From: Desulfuromonas versatilis
GTDB lineage: Bacteria; Desulfobacterota; Desulfuromonadia; Desulfuromonadales; NIT-T3
NCBI RefSeq assembly: GCF_019704135.1
Contig: NZ_AP024355.1
Location: 3,913,034 to 3,977,033 of the forward strand
Direction: 5' to 3'
DNA: 64,000 nucleotides
The notes under the pieces are model-generated. The model was not told where the DNA came from. It searched no databases and worked only from the letters and a program-made list of their open reading frames with translations. A program made the translations under genes and the position numbers. Positions 9,423 through 18,991 of this stretch are shown piece after piece (the first letter of the stretch is position 1; every line of letters starts with the position of its first letter).

Positions 9423-10463
9423 GTGTCCGAACTGCGCTGGGACCCGCTGAAAAAAAACTGGGTGATTCTCGCCAACAACCGCGGCCGCCGGCCCCAGGAT
9501 TTCATCATCGACCGGGAGAAGGTCGTCATGTCGGCCTGCCCGTTCTGCTACGGGCGCGAAGAGAAGACCACCCACGAGGTATTCGCCATCCGCACCGACG
9601 GCAGCCGGCCGAACACCCCTGGCTGGCGGGTGCGGGTGATTCCCAACAAGTACCCGGTACTCGGCATCGAGGGAGACCTCGACAAGCGGGGAGCGGGGCT
9701 TTACGACGTCATGAACGGCATCGGCGCCCACGAGGTGATCGTGGAAAACCCCGACCACGAGCGCAACATGGCCGACCTCAGTCCTCTGGAGATCGCCGAC
9801 GTCCTCAAGGCTTACCAGGCCCGCCTGCTCGACCTGCGCCGGGACTCGCGGTTTCGCTATATCCTGATCTTCAAGAACCACGGTCTCGAGGCCGGAGCCA
9901 CCATCCCCCATTCCCACTCCCAGCTGATCGCGGTGCCGGTCACCCCGCAGGCGGTCTCCACCAAGCTATCGGCCTGCCGTGAGTATTTCGAACGCAAGGA
10001 GCGCTGCCTGATCTGCGACCTGCTCAACCAGGAGCTGGCCAACGGCAGCGGTGTGGTCCGGGACGACGGCGACTACGTCGTCTACACCCCCTACGCCTCG
10101 AGCCAGGCCTTCGAAATGCGCATCGTCCCGCGCCGCCACAGCCACGATTTCGCCCTGCTCAGCGAGCAGGAGATCGCCGCCCTGGCCCGAGCGCTCAAGG
10201 ACAGCCTGATGCGGCTGCGCAGCGTGCTGCGGGACCCGCCTTTCAATTTCGTGCTGCATACCGCTCCGCCCATGCACCTGCGCCTGGGGAAGCCCCATTA
10301 CTGGAACTCGCTCCCCTACGATTTCCACTGGCACATCGAACTGGTGCCGCGGCTGACCCGCATCGCGGGCTTTGAGTGGGGTACCGGCTTCCATATGAAC
10401 CCCACCAGGCCGGAGGACGCGGCCCGCTTTCTGCGGGAAACCGACCTTTCCGTTTCTTTCTGA
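9423..10463 (+). CDS. galT: Galactose-1-phosphate uridylyltransferase-like nucleotidyltransferase (HIT superfamily)
   Basis: A 346-residue GalT-family protein starting at GTG with AAAGGAG 8 bases upstream. It transfers a nucleotidyl group between NDP-sugars and sugar-1-phosphates through a covalent His-nucleotide intermediate. The active-site segment reads IPHSHSQL (about residues 160-167), the HxHxQ form. Two Cys pairs (CPFC near 38 and CLIC near 197) could bind zinc or structure the fold. RWDPLKKNWVILANNRGRRPQDF is the typical start. In a glucan block with no visible galactose genes it may really act on glucose-1-phosphate/UDP- or ADP-glucose, an inference from context. 30 bases separate it from the giant GH13-GlgA gene, so co-transcription is likely. 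Confidence 0.85.
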   Translation: MSELRWDPLKKNWVILANNRGRRPQDFIIDREKVVMSACPFCYGREEKTTHEVFAIRTDGSRPNTPGWRVRVIPNKYPVLGIEGDLDKRGAGLYDVMNGIGAHEVIVENPDHERNMADLSPLEIADVLKAYQARLLDLRRDSRFRYILIFKNHGLEAGATIPHSHSQLIAVPVTPQAVSTKLSACREYFERKERCLICDLLNQELANGSGVVRDDGDYVVYTPYASSQAFEMRIVPRRHSHDFALLSEQEIAALARALKDSLMRLRSVLRDPPFNFVLHTAPPMHLRLGKPHYWNSLPYDFHWHIELVPRLTRIAGFEWGTGFHMNPTRPEDAARFLRETDLSVSF

Positions 10464-10493
10464 CCCCCCCGAAGACCCGGTGATTCCTATACT

Positions 10494-13400
10494 ATGACCC
10501 AAGCCAACCAGCACCGCCGTGACTATTTCCCCCTGGCCCTGCAGATCTCCTCCCGGGCCCGGGAAACTTTCGAGCTTCCCGCCGAGCTGCTGCGTGAACG
10601 TCCGCCCTCCAGGCTGCGCCCGCTGCAGCAGGTGGCGGGCAGCCTCACCCGGCGCCGCCCCCGGCAACCGGCAAGTGCCGCCCAGCTCAACCTGCTGGCG
10701 CTGCTCAACGAGATCTTCCGGCTGGTCGCCGGGCGCTTTCTCGAAGCCCACCGCTGCAGCGTCGGCCGCGACGCCATCCGCATCGACGGCCAGACCCTGA
10801 CCCTGCCCGCCCTCGGCCGGGCCCAGCAGGTCTTCGTCGGCCTGTTTCCGCCGGCGCAGGTTCTGCACGGCCAGCCCCAGGGCGAGTTTCTGGAGGGGGA
10901 GCAGGCCGCCGCCAACCGCCGCGACACCCTGGTGGAGCTGTTCATCCTCGCCACCCAGAGCGCCAACCCTGCGGCGCAGCGCTACAGCGAGCTGTTCGAC
11001 GATGCCGAATTGAGCCGCGCCGTCGCCTACCGGCAGGCCCTGGCGGAGCTGGACAGCCGGCTGCAGCTGGTGCCGGCGGCGGGGCTGCTCGGCCGCTCGC
11101 TGCTGGCCCTGCTGCGGGCGCCCATCGAGGCCGCGCCCGACTCGCTGGCCGCCCAGGTCGCCCACATCCGCGACCACTGGGGGGAGCTGATCCCCGAAGA
11201 ACTGCTGCGCGGCCTGCTGGTGGCCCTCGACGTGCTCGCCGAGGAAGAGACCATGCGCGGCTTCGGCCCCGGTCCGGCCCAGGTGCCGCTGTTCGCTGGT
11301 CCCGACCTGCATTACGCCGAGCCCGAAGCCTTCTCGGCCGACACCGCCTGGATGCCCAACGTGGTGCTGATCGCCAAGACCATCTACGTCTGGCTCGACC
11401 AGCTTTCGAAAAAATACCGCCGCCCCCTCACCCGCCTCGACCAGATTCCGGTCGAGGAACTCGACCAGCTGGCCCGCTGGGGCTTCAACTCGCTGTGGCT
11501 GATCGGCATCTGGGAGCGCTCGACCGCCTCGCAGAAGATCAAGAGAATCATGGGCAACCCCGAGGCGATGAGCTCGGCCTACTCGCTTTACGACTACATC
11601 GTGGCCGCTGACCTGGGCGGCGAGGACGCCCTGGCGGTGCTCGAACAGCGCTGCCTCGAGCGGGGCATCCGCCTGGCCAGCGACGTGGTCCCCAACCACA
11701 CGGGGATCTTTTCCAGGTGGCTGGTGGAGCACCCCGACTGGTACATCCAGCTCGACCAGCCCCCCTACATCAATTACCGCTTTACCGGCCCCGACCTCAG
11801 CTACGATTCGGCAGTCAGCCTGCAGATCGAGGACGGCTACTGGAACCATTCGGACGCCGCGGTGGTCTTCAAGTACCACGACCGCCGCGACGGCCGCACC
11901 CGCTACATCTACCACGGCAACGACGGCACCCACATGCCGTGGAACGACACGGCCCAACTCAACTACCTGCTTCCCGAGGTGCGCGAGGCGATGATCCGCA
12001 CCATCATCCGGGTGGCCCGGCGCTTCCGGGTGATCCGCTTCGACGCCGCCATGACCCTGGCCAAAAAACACTACCAGCGGCTCTGGTTCCCCCAGCCCGG
12101 CGGCGGCGCCGGGGTCCCCTCGCGGGCCGAGCACTGGCTGAGCCGCGAAGAGTTCGAACGGGTCTTCCCGGTGGAGTTCTGGCGCGAGGTGGTCGACCGG
12201 GTGGCCGCCGAGGTCCCCGACACCCTGCTGATCGCCGAGGCCTTCTGGCTGATGGAAGGCTATTTCGTGCGCACCCTGGGGATGCACCGGGTCTACAACA
12301 GCGCCTTCATGAACATGCTCAAGCTCGAGGAGAACGCCAAGTACCGCAGCGTCATCAAGAACATCCTCGAGTTCCAGCCGGCCATCCTGCAGCGCTTCGT
12401 CAACTTCATGAACAACCCCGACGAGGCCACGGCGGTAGAGCAATTCGGCAAGCTGGACAAGTATTTCGGTGTCGCCGTGCTGCTGGTGACCATGCCGGGG
12501 CTGCCCATGTTCGGCCACGGCCAGGTCGAGGGGCTCAAGGAAAAGTACGGCATGGAGTACCGCAAGGCCTACTGGGACGAAGCTCCCGACGAAGCCTTCA
12601 TCCGCCACCACGAGGCGCAGATTTTTCCGCTGATGCACCGCCGGCGCCTGTTCAGCGGCGCCGAGAACTTCCAGCTCTACGATTTCTGGAGCGGCGGCCA
12701 CGTCGACGAGAATGTCTTCGCCTACTCCAACGCCCTGGGGGAGGAGCGGGCCCTGGTCGTCTTCAACAACCACTACGGCGACACCGGCGGCTGGATCCAC
12801 CACTCGGTGCAGCGCAACCTCCCCGAACCCGGCGAGGAGACCCGCCTGGTGGGCACCACCCTCGCCCAGGCCCTGGGGCTTTCCGTCCAGCCGGACCATT
12901 ACCTGCGCTACCGGGACCACCGCCAGGGGCTGGAGTACCTGCTCCCCTGCGGCGAGCTGGCCGAGCAGGGGCTGCATCTGCAGCTCGGCCCCTACGAATA
13001 CCGGGGGTTTCTCGATTTTAAGCAGATCCACGACGCCGACGGCCTCTGGGGCCAGCTCTGCCGGGACCTTGACGGCCGCGGCGTGCCGAGCCTCGACTGG
13101 GAGCTGCGGCGGATCCGCTACGCCCCCCTGATCCGGGCCTTCCAGGCGCTGATGGCCCTGGATTTGTTGCAGCAGCTGCCCGCCGCCCTGGCCCTCTCCG
13201 CGGCGGCCCGCAAAAAGGAGCCGGCCTGGCTGAAGTTCAGCGAGGGACTGGAGAGTTTTCTCCTGATCCTCACGCAGTTGGCGCCGCACACGGCCCCAGC
13301 CGGCCAGCAGCAACAGCGGATTTTGGCAGAAATGACCGCCCTGGCGGCCCTGGCCGGGCGCAAGGGGCGCCGCAAGGAGGAGCAGCAGGCCCTGGAACTG

Positions 13401-15425
13401 CTGCGCGCCCAGTTGGCCGGCGACGGATTCCCGCGCCGGGCGCTCCCCTACCTGGTGGCTCACCGGCTCGCCGAACCCGAGCCGGGCATCCGCTCGGCCC
13501 AGCGCTCGGCCGACTGGTTCGAACAGTTCCTGCTCGAGCACGCCCTGCAGCAGGCTCTGGGCGGCCCAGCCGCCGGCCGCGATGCCCACCTGGTCAGGGT
13601 GCTGATCCGCCACCAGCACTTCTGGGCCCCCGGCGGCGGGCAGCGCAATTTCGCCCGCCTGCTGCGCGACCCGCAGGTGCGCGGTTTTCTGCAGGTGAAC
13701 TGGGCCGACGGGATCGAATGGTTCAACCGCGAGGCACTGGAGGAGTTGAGCGAAGGGCTGTTCACCGCGGCGGTCATCGAGGCCCGGGTTCAATTCGCCG
13801 ACGATGCCCCGGGACTGCTCGCCCATCTGGTGGCGACCCACGGCGAGCTGCAGCGGCTGCAGGCGCACGCCGTCCAGGCCGGCTATCAGCTCGGCGCCTT
13901 CCTCGAACTGGTCCGCAGCGATCTGCAGGAGCGCTTCCCCCGGCCGGCCGTGGGCAAGGCCGCCAAGAAACGCAAGATCCTGCTGGTCTCCTCGGAAGTG
14001 ACCCCCTTCGCCAAAAGCGGCGGGCTGGCCGACGTGGCCGGCTCGCTCCCCCAGGCGCTGCGCCGCCTGGGGCACGACGTGCGTATCATCATGCCCTTCT
14101 ACCAGGCCGTCGCCCGGCGTGGCGAGACCCTGGAGAAGCGCGTCGCCAGCCTCGAGGTGGAGATCGCCGGGGCGGCGCACATCGCCAATATCCACCGCGG
14201 GGCCCTCGGCAAGGTGCCGGTCTATTTTGTGGAAAACCGCGAGTATTTCGAGCGCGAGGGGCTCTACGGCACCCCCGCCGGCGACTTTGACGACAACCAC
14301 CGCCGCTTCGGCTTTTTCTGCCGGGCGGTGCTCGAGGCGCTGCCGCTACTCGACTTCCGCCCCGAGGTGATTCATCTCAACGACTGGCAGAGCGGGCTGG
14401 TGCCGGCGCTGCTGCGCAGCGAATACGGGGACGACCCCTTCTACTCGGGGACCGGCACCCTGCTGACCATCCACAACCTCGGCTACCAGGGGATGTTCGG
14501 CCGCGAGATCCTCGACGAGCTCGGCCTCGACCCGGCCCTGGGCTCGATGCACGCCCTCGAGTACTACGGCGGCCTCTCCTTCCTCAAGGGCGGCCTGATG
14601 TTTTCCGACCTGCTCAACACGGTCTCGAAAACCTACTGCCGCGAGATCCAGACCCCCGAGATGGGGATCGGCTTCGACGGCATCCTGCGCCACCGCGGCG
14701 CCGACCTTCACGGCATCGTCAACGGCATCGACCCGGGGTTCTGGAATCCCGCTGCGGACCCCGCCCTGCCCGCCCCCTACGATGCCGAGCACCTGGAGGG
14801 CAAGGCGCAGTGCAAACGGGCCCTGCAGCAGCAGCTCGGCCTGGCCGTCGACCCCTCGGTCCCCATCCTCGCCATGGTCACCCGGCTCGACACCCAGAAG
14901 GGGTTGGAGATCGTCGAGCAGGCCTGGGAGGGGCTGATGCAGCGGCACCTGCAGTTCGTGCTGCTCGGCACCGGCGATCAGAAACACATGGAGCGCTTCA
15001 CCCGCCTCAAGGACCGCTACCCGGGACGGGTCTCCATCAACCTGAGCTTCGATGACGCCCTCTCAAGGCGCATCTACGCCGGCAGTGACCTGTTTCTGAT
15101 GCCGAGCCTCTACGAACCCTGCGGCCTGGGGCAGCTGATCGCCCTACGCTACGGCGTGGTGCCGGTGGTGCGTGAGACCGGAGGGCTGGCCGACACCATC
15201 ATCGACCCGCAGCAGGACCCGGCTCGGGCCAACGGCTTCAAGTTCCGCGAGCCCCAGGCCTGGGCCCTGCTGGGCGCCCTCGACCGGGCGCTGACCCTGC
15301 ATGCCGAGCGCCAGGGGTGGCGGCAGCTGGTGCAGCACGGGATGCGGGGAAATTTTTCCTGGGAAGGCTCGGCCCAGCGCTATCTGGAGCTGTACCGCAA
15401 AGCGATCGAGAAGAGGAATGGCTGA
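10494..15425 (+). CDS. Fusion protein: GH13 alpha-amylase-type enzyme + complete glycogen synthase (GlgA, GT5)
   Basis: A 1643-residue protein in one uninterrupted frame. Residues 1-285 are an N-terminal domain I do not recognise. About 287-830 is a GH13 (alpha-amylase clan) domain with SDVVPNH (region I, Asp 397), VIRFDAAMT (Asp 517, nucleophile position), LLIAEAFW (Glu 582, acid/base position) and MNNPDEA (Asp 643); the usual His before that last Asp is Pro here. About 830-1150 is largely helical linker. From about 1158 a full-length starch/glycogen synthase follows: KILLVSSEVTPFAKSGGLADV with the KxGGL ADP-glucose loop, and near the end LYEPCGLGQLIALRYG. The second half would extend alpha-1,4-glucan from ADP-glucose; the first would hydrolyse or transfer glucan. 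No signal peptide. An 8-base overlap couples it to the next small gene. Confidence 0.9.
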   Translation: MTQANQHRRDYFPLALQISSRARETFELPAELLRERPPSRLRPLQQVAGSLTRRRPRQPASAAQLNLLALLNEIFRLVAGRFLEAHRCSVGRDAIRIDGQTLTLPALGRAQQVFVGLFPPAQVLHGQPQGEFLEGEQAAANRRDTLVELFILATQSANPAAQRYSELFDDAELSRAVAYRQALAELDSRLQLVPAAGLLGRSLLALLRAPIEAAPDSLAAQVAHIRDHWGELIPEELLRGLLVALDVLAEEETMRGFGPGPAQVPLFAGPDLHYAEPEAFSADTAWMPNVVLIAKTIYVWLDQLSKKYRRPLTRLDQIPVEELDQLARWGFNSLWLIGIWERSTASQKIKRIMGNPEAMSSAYSLYDYIVAADLGGEDALAVLEQRCLERGIRLASDVVPNHTGIFSRWLVEHPDWYIQLDQPPYINYRFTGPDLSYDSAVSLQIEDGYWNHSDAAVVFKYHDRRDGRTRYIYHGNDGTHMPWNDTAQLNYLLPEVREAMIRTIIRVARRFRVIRFDAAMTLAKKHYQRLWFPQPGGGAGVPSRAEHWLSREEFERVFPVEFWREVVDRVAAEVPDTLLIAEAFWLMEGYFVRTLGMHRVYNSAFMNMLKLEENAKYRSVIKNILEFQPAILQRFVNFMNNPDEATAVEQFGKLDKYFGVAVLLVTMPGLPMFGHGQVEGLKEKYGMEYRKAYWDEAPDEAFIRHHEAQIFPLMHRRRLFSGAENFQLYDFWSGGHVDENVFAYSNALGEERALVVFNNHYGDTGGWIHHSVQRNLPEPGEETRLVGTTLAQALGLSVQPDHYLRYRDHRQGLEYLLPCGELAEQGLHLQLGPYEYRGFLDFKQIHDADGLWGQLCRDLDGRGVPSLDWELRRIRYAPLIRAFQALMALDLLQQLPAALALSAAARKKEPAWLKFSEGLESFLLILTQLAPHTAPAGQQQQRILAEMTALAALAGRKGRRKEEQQALELLRAQLAGDGFPRRALPYLVAHRLAEPEPGIRSAQRSADWFEQFLLEHALQQALGGPAAGRDAHLVRVLIRHQHFWAPGGGQRNFARLLRDPQVRGFLQVNWADGIEWFNREALEELSEGLFTAAVIEARVQFADDAPGLLAHLVATHGELQRLQAHAVQAGYQLGAFLELVRSDLQERFPRPAVGKAAKKRKILLVSSEVTPFAKSGGLADVAGSLPQALRRLGHDVRIIMPFYQAVARRGETLEKRVASLEVEIAGAAHIANIHRGALGKVPVYFVENREYFEREGLYGTPAGDFDDNHRRFGFFCRAVLEALPLLDFRPEVIHLNDWQSGLVPALLRSEYGDDPFYSGTGTLLTIHNLGYQGMFGREILDELGLDPALGSMHALEYYGGLSFLKGGLMFSDLLNTVSKTYCREIQTPEMGIGFDGILRHRGADLHGIVNGIDPGFWNPAADPALPAPYDAEHLEGKAQCKRALQQQLGLAVDPSVPILAMVTRLDTQKGLEIVEQAWEGLMQRHLQFVLLGTGDQKHMERFTRLKDRYPGRVSINLSFDDALSRRIYAGSDLFLMPSLYEPCGLGQLIALRYGVVPVVRETGGLADTIIDPQQDPARANGFKFREPQAWALLGALDRALTLHAERQGWRQLVQHGMRGNFSWEGSAQRYLELYRKAIEKRNG

Positions 15426-15630
15426 GGATACTGAGGATAAAGAAACTCCCCCGGCAGGAGGGGAGAAGGCCGAGGGGGGCGGCTGCCGTTTTCCCGGCCT
15501 CGAGGCGCTGCAGCGCGAGGTCGAGCAGCGCATCCGCGACAACCGGCGGTTTCTGGAGAAATTTCTCGACGAGAACTACGTCGATGAAGAAGCGGAAGAG
15601 GACGACCAGGCGCCCGAGGAGGAACTGTAG
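15418..15630 (+). CDS. Small acidic protein, 70 aa, function unknown
   Basis: Starts at ATG 15418 inside the last codons of the GH13-GlgA gene (overlap AATGGCTGA), so translation is probably coupled. The protein is strongly acidic: an E/D/G-rich N-terminus, a central helix ALQREVEQRIRDNRRFLEKFLDENYV, and an acidic tail ending DDQAPEEEL. I recognise no family. Coupling to a glycogen synthase fusion suggests an accessory or stability factor, which is inference only. Its TAG stop is the first three bases of the repeat at 15628. Confidence 0.65.
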   Translation: MAEDTEDKETPPAGGEKAEGGGCRFPGLEALQREVEQRIRDNRRFLEKFLDENYVDEEAEEDDQAPEEEL

Positions 15631-15728
15631 GGGCACCCCTCGTGGGTACCCGGGGTTTTCGGCGTCCCATCGCCTGGTGCCTGGGGAGGTCCCACGGGAG
15701 TTGGGCAGGCACGAGGCCTGCCCCTACG
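15628..15728. repeat. TAGGGG...CCCCTA-ended intergenic repeat, copy 1
   Basis: Begins TAGGGGCACCCC and ends GGCCTGCCCCTACG, with internal inverted segments (GGGCAGGC / GCCTGCCC). It fills the gap between two convergent genes. The left TAG is the stop of the acidic protein and the right CTA is the stop (TAG on the minus strand) of the HNH gene. Related to the copy at 18989. Confidence 0.7.
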
Positions 15729-16017
15729 ATTTGCCCAGTTTCTCCAGATATTCCTCCCACTCCATCGGCAGCAGGCTCTGCTTTTTGCTGTTGCACTCCT
15801 TGCAGGCGGGAACGCAGTTGCCCCGGGTGCTGCGGCCGCCGCGCACCAGGGGCACGACGTGGTCCAGGGTCAGCTCCTTCGGCGGCACCTGGGTCTGGCA
15901 GTAATGGCAGCATCCGGCGGCGATGCGGTTCTTCCACCACTGGCTCTTGCGCAACTCGCGGGCCTTCTCCCGCTCGCGGCGCAGCTGCTCTTCAGGCACA
16001 TCCAGAAAAAAATCCAT
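15724..16017 (-). CDS. HNH endonuclease-like protein
   Basis: A 97-residue HNH-family protein preceded by a strong AAGGAGG. Two zinc-knuckle Cys pairs (CHYC and CKEC) flank the core LTLDHVVPLVRGG, whose Asp-His supplies the catalytic metal site, followed by RGNCVPACKECNSKK with the second Asn. Small stand-alone HNH proteins cut DNA in many settings (mobile elements, restriction, DNA damage), and this one has no mobile or restriction genes beside it. Its stop codon lies in the intergenic repeat, so the native C-terminus may have been altered by that insertion. Confidence 0.85.
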   Translation of the reverse strand: MDFFLDVPEEQLRREREKARELRKSQWWKNRIAAGCCHYCQTQVPPKELTLDHVVPLVRGGRSTRGNCVPACKECNSKKQSLLPMEWEEYLEKLGKS

Positions 16018-16194
16018 ATTGACAACCTCCTTCGGTTCGGCCCGCCATTGTAGCCCATCCCCGGGCCGGCAACAACCGGGACCAGCGTCCTTTGCTGCGG
16101 CCTGCTTGCAGAAAATCGTAATTTATGCCATTTATTAGAGCGCTTCGCCGGACATCAACGGCCCTCACAGCCCCTAAACCAGCGTGAACCCATA

Positions 16195-17547
16195 ATGAAA
16201 ATCCTGATCATCGGCGCCGGCCAGGTCGGTTACTTTCTCTGCGAGCGCCTCTCCCTGGAAGGTCACGAGGTCACCCTGCTGGACCGCAACCAGGAGCACC
16301 TGAGCCGCGCCCAGGACCGCCTCAACGTGCTCGGCATCCTCGGCAACGGCGCCAGCGCCGAAACCCTCGAGCAGGCCGGGATCAAGCAGACCGACATCTT
16401 CATCGCCGTCACCGATCTCGACGAGGTGAACATCCTCGCCTGCCTGCTGGCCCGCGAATACAACGTCACCACCCGGGTGGCCCGGGTCAAGAGCATCGAA
16501 TACTCCAGCCGGGGAGCGGTGCTCTCCAAGGAGAAGCTGGGCATCGACCTGCTGATCAACCCCGACGACGCGGTGGCCGACGAGATCGTCAAGATCGCCT
16601 GCCGCAGCGGGGCCTTCGACGTCGCCGAATTCGTCGAGGGGCAGATCCAGTTCATCGGCTACCGCATCAACGAGACCAGCCCCCTGTGCGACCTGACCCT
16701 GCGCGAACTGGGGGAGATCCGCGGCATGTACCGCTTCGTGGTGACCGCCATCGGCCGCGGCGGGCGCACCATCATCCCCCGCGGCGATGATACGATCCAG
16801 GCCGGCGACAGCATCTTCATCCTCGCCCACAAGCAGGACCTGCCCGCCATCCAGTACATGCTCAAGCTCGAGGACGAGAAGAAAAAGCGCCGCCCGCGGG
16901 CCTTCATCCTCGGCGGCGGCCACATCGGCCTGCACATCGCCGCGGATCTGGAGAAGATGAGCTTCGACGTGCGCCTCATCGACCGCGACGAGGCGCGCTG
17001 CGAAAAACTCTCGGCCAAACTGAGCAAAACCATGGTGATCCACGCCGAGGGGACCGACGTCCGCACCCTGATCGACGAGGGGGTGGACGGCGCCGACATC
17101 TTCGTCGCGGTCACCGACAACGACGAGACCAACATCCTCTGCTCGCTGCTCGCCAAACAACAGGGAGCGCGGCGCATCCTCACCCTGGTCAACAAACCCG
17201 AACTGCTCAGCCTCGCCCCGAGCCTGGGCATCGACGCCTGCGTCTCGCCGCGCCTGGCGGCAGCCGGCACCATCCTCAAGTACGTGCGCCGCGGCGAGGT
17301 CATCTCCCTGGCCGCCATCGAGGGGAGCAACGCCGAGGTCATGGAGATCCAGGTCAAGCCCGACAGCGGCTGCATCGGCACTCCGCTGAAGAGTTTGAAC
17401 TTCCCCCACGGAGCCATCATCGGCGCCATCGTCCACAAGGAGAGCTACGAGGTCCCTACCGGCGAAAGCCGCATGGTCGAAGGCGACCGGGTGGTGATCT
17501 TCGCCCTGCCCGAGGCGCTGCCCAAGATCGAAAGGTTCTTCGAGTAG
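16195..17547 (+). CDS. trkA: Trk potassium uptake system NAD-binding regulatory protein TrkA
   Basis: A 450-residue peripheral membrane protein that gates the Trk K+ channel in response to nucleotides. Two tandem RCK units are visible: a Rossmann fold from residue 1 (IIGAGQVGYFLCERL) with a C-terminal RCK_C domain, then a second from about residue 235 (ILGGGHIGLHIAADL) with its own RCK_C domain. The length matches classical TrkA. The stop TAG is directly followed by the trkH start one base later, so the two form an operon. Confidence 0.96.
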   Translation: MKILIIGAGQVGYFLCERLSLEGHEVTLLDRNQEHLSRAQDRLNVLGILGNGASAETLEQAGIKQTDIFIAVTDLDEVNILACLLAREYNVTTRVARVKSIEYSSRGAVLSKEKLGIDLLINPDDAVADEIVKIACRSGAFDVAEFVEGQIQFIGYRINETSPLCDLTLRELGEIRGMYRFVVTAIGRGGRTIIPRGDDTIQAGDSIFILAHKQDLPAIQYMLKLEDEKKKRRPRAFILGGGHIGLHIAADLEKMSFDVRLIDRDEARCEKLSAKLSKTMVIHAEGTDVRTLIDEGVDGADIFVAVTDNDETNILCSLLAKQQGARRILTLVNKPELLSLAPSLGIDACVSPRLAAAGTILKYVRRGEVISLAAIEGSNAEVMEIQVKPDSGCIGTPLKSLNFPHGAIIGAIVHKESYEVPTGESRMVEGDRVVIFALPEALPKIERFFE

Positions 17548-17548
17548 C

Positions 17549-18991
17549 ATGAACGCCCTGACCACCCTGCGGATCCTGGGCGCACTGCTGCTGTTTCTGG
17601 CCGCCGCCCTGCTGGTGCCGATCCCCTTCTCCCTGTACTACGGCGACGGCGCGGCCTGGGCTTTTCTGCTGGCGGCCGCGGTATCGGTCATCGTCGGCGC
17701 GGTGCTGTTCAAGACCTGCCGCAGCGTCAGGGACATTTCGGTGCGCGAAGGGTTCGCGGTGGTCACCTTCGGTTGGACCGTGTTCGCCCTGTTCGGTGCG
17801 CTCCCCTTTCTCTTTTCCGGGGCCATCCCCTCCTTTGTCGACGCCGTGTTCGAGACCATGAGCGGTTTCACCACCACCGGCTCGACCATCCTCACCCAGA
17901 TCGAGGGCCTCCCCGAAAGCATCCTGCTGTGGCGGGCGCTGACCCACTGGCTGGGCGGGATGGGGATCATCGTACTGTCGCTGGCCATCCTGCCGATGCT
18001 CGGGGTCGGCGGCATGCAGCTGTTCAAGGCCGAAGTCCCCGGCCCCACTGCCGACCGCCTGAAGCCGCGCATCCAGGACACCGCCAAGCTGCTCTGGGGG
18101 GTCTACGTGCTGCTGACCGGCGCCGAAACCGCCCTGCTGATGGCCGGCGGCATGAGCTTCTTCGACGCCCTCTGCCACGCCTTCGCCACCCTGGCCACCG
18201 GCGGCTTCTCCACCAAGAACGCCTCGGTGGGCGCCTACGACAGCGCTTACATCGACTGGGTGATCACCCTGTTCATGTTTCTTGCCGGGGTCAACTTCTC
18301 CCTGCACTACCAGGCCCTGCGCGGGCGGCTGCGCGAGTACTGGCGCAACGAGGAGTTCGTCTTCTACCTGGCCATCACCCTGGGCGCCACGGTGGTGCTG
18401 GTCTGGCTCAACCAGGGGACGGTCTACCAGAGCCTGGCCGACAACCTGCGCTTCAGCGCCTTCCAGGCCTCCTCCATCCTCACCACCACCGGTTTCGGCA
18501 CCGCCGATTACGAGGCTTGGCCGGTGCTCGCCCAGTACGTGCTGATCTTCCTCATGTTCATCGGCGGCTGCGCCGGCTCCACCGGCGGCGGCATGAAGGT
18601 GGCGCGCATCCTGCTGCTGTTCAAGCACGCCCACGTCCAGCTCTACCGGCTGATCCACCCCCGCGCGGTGCGCCTAGTCAAGCTCGGCGAGACCCCCGTC
18701 GACAAGGAGGTCATGCAGTCGATCCTCGGCTTCTTCGCCCTTTACATGGGGGTCTTCGTCACCGCCAGCTTCCTGATGGCCGCCCTCGGCATGGACCTGG
18801 TCTCGGCCGGCGCCTCGGTCATCGCCACCCTGAGCAACATCGGCCCCGGGTTAGGCTCGGTAGGTCCGGTGGACAACTTCGCCCACGTGCCTGCCCTGGG
18901 CAAGCTGGTGCTGACCTTCTGCATGCTGCTCGGCCGCCTCGAACTGTTCACCGTGCTGGTGCTGTTCTTCCCGACCTTCTGGCGCAAGTAG
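17549..18991 (+). CDS. trkH: Trk potassium uptake system membrane protein TrkH
   Basis: A 480-residue polytopic inner-membrane K+ transporter subunit. Four selectivity-filter-like loops are visible, including MSGFTTTGSTIL, FATLATGGFST, SSILTTTGFGTADY and ATLSNIGPGLGSVG. The conserved GGCAGSTGGGMKVARIL segment forms the intramembrane gate region. Expected to work with the adjacent TrkA. Its TAG stop coincides with the left end of the second TAGGGG repeat, so the final residues (FPTFWRK) might be a slightly altered native end. Confidence 0.96.
   Translation: MNALTTLRILGALLLFLAAALLVPIPFSLYYGDGAAWAFLLAAAVSVIVGAVLFKTCRSVRDISVREGFAVVTFGWTVFALFGALPFLFSGAIPSFVDAVFETMSGFTTTGSTILTQIEGLPESILLWRALTHWLGGMGIIVLSLAILPMLGVGGMQLFKAEVPGPTADRLKPRIQDTAKLLWGVYVLLTGAETALLMAGGMSFFDALCHAFATLATGGFSTKNASVGAYDSAYIDWVITLFMFLAGVNFSLHYQALRGRLREYWRNEEFVFYLAITLGATVVLVWLNQGTVYQSLADNLRFSAFQASSILTTTGFGTADYEAWPVLAQYVLIFLMFIGGCAGSTGGGMKVARILLLFKHAHVQLYRLIHPRAVRLVKLGETPVDKEVMQSILGFFALYMGVFVTASFLMAALGMDLVSAGASVIATLSNIGPGLGSVGPVDNFAHVPALGKLVLTFCMLLGRLELFTVLVLFFPTFWRK

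Noticed and set aside
9966-14300. 1444-codon open frame on the minus strand opposite the GH13-GlgA gene, and similar long antisense frames elsewhere
   Set aside because: In GC-rich DNA the opposite frame stays open by composition. The peptides are low-complexity (A, G, L, V, Q-rich) with no domains, while the plus-strand frame has full enzyme motifs.
15724-16017. HNH gene as sign of a prophage or restriction island
   Set aside because: No phage, recombinase or methyltransferase genes nearby; neighbours are housekeeping genes.
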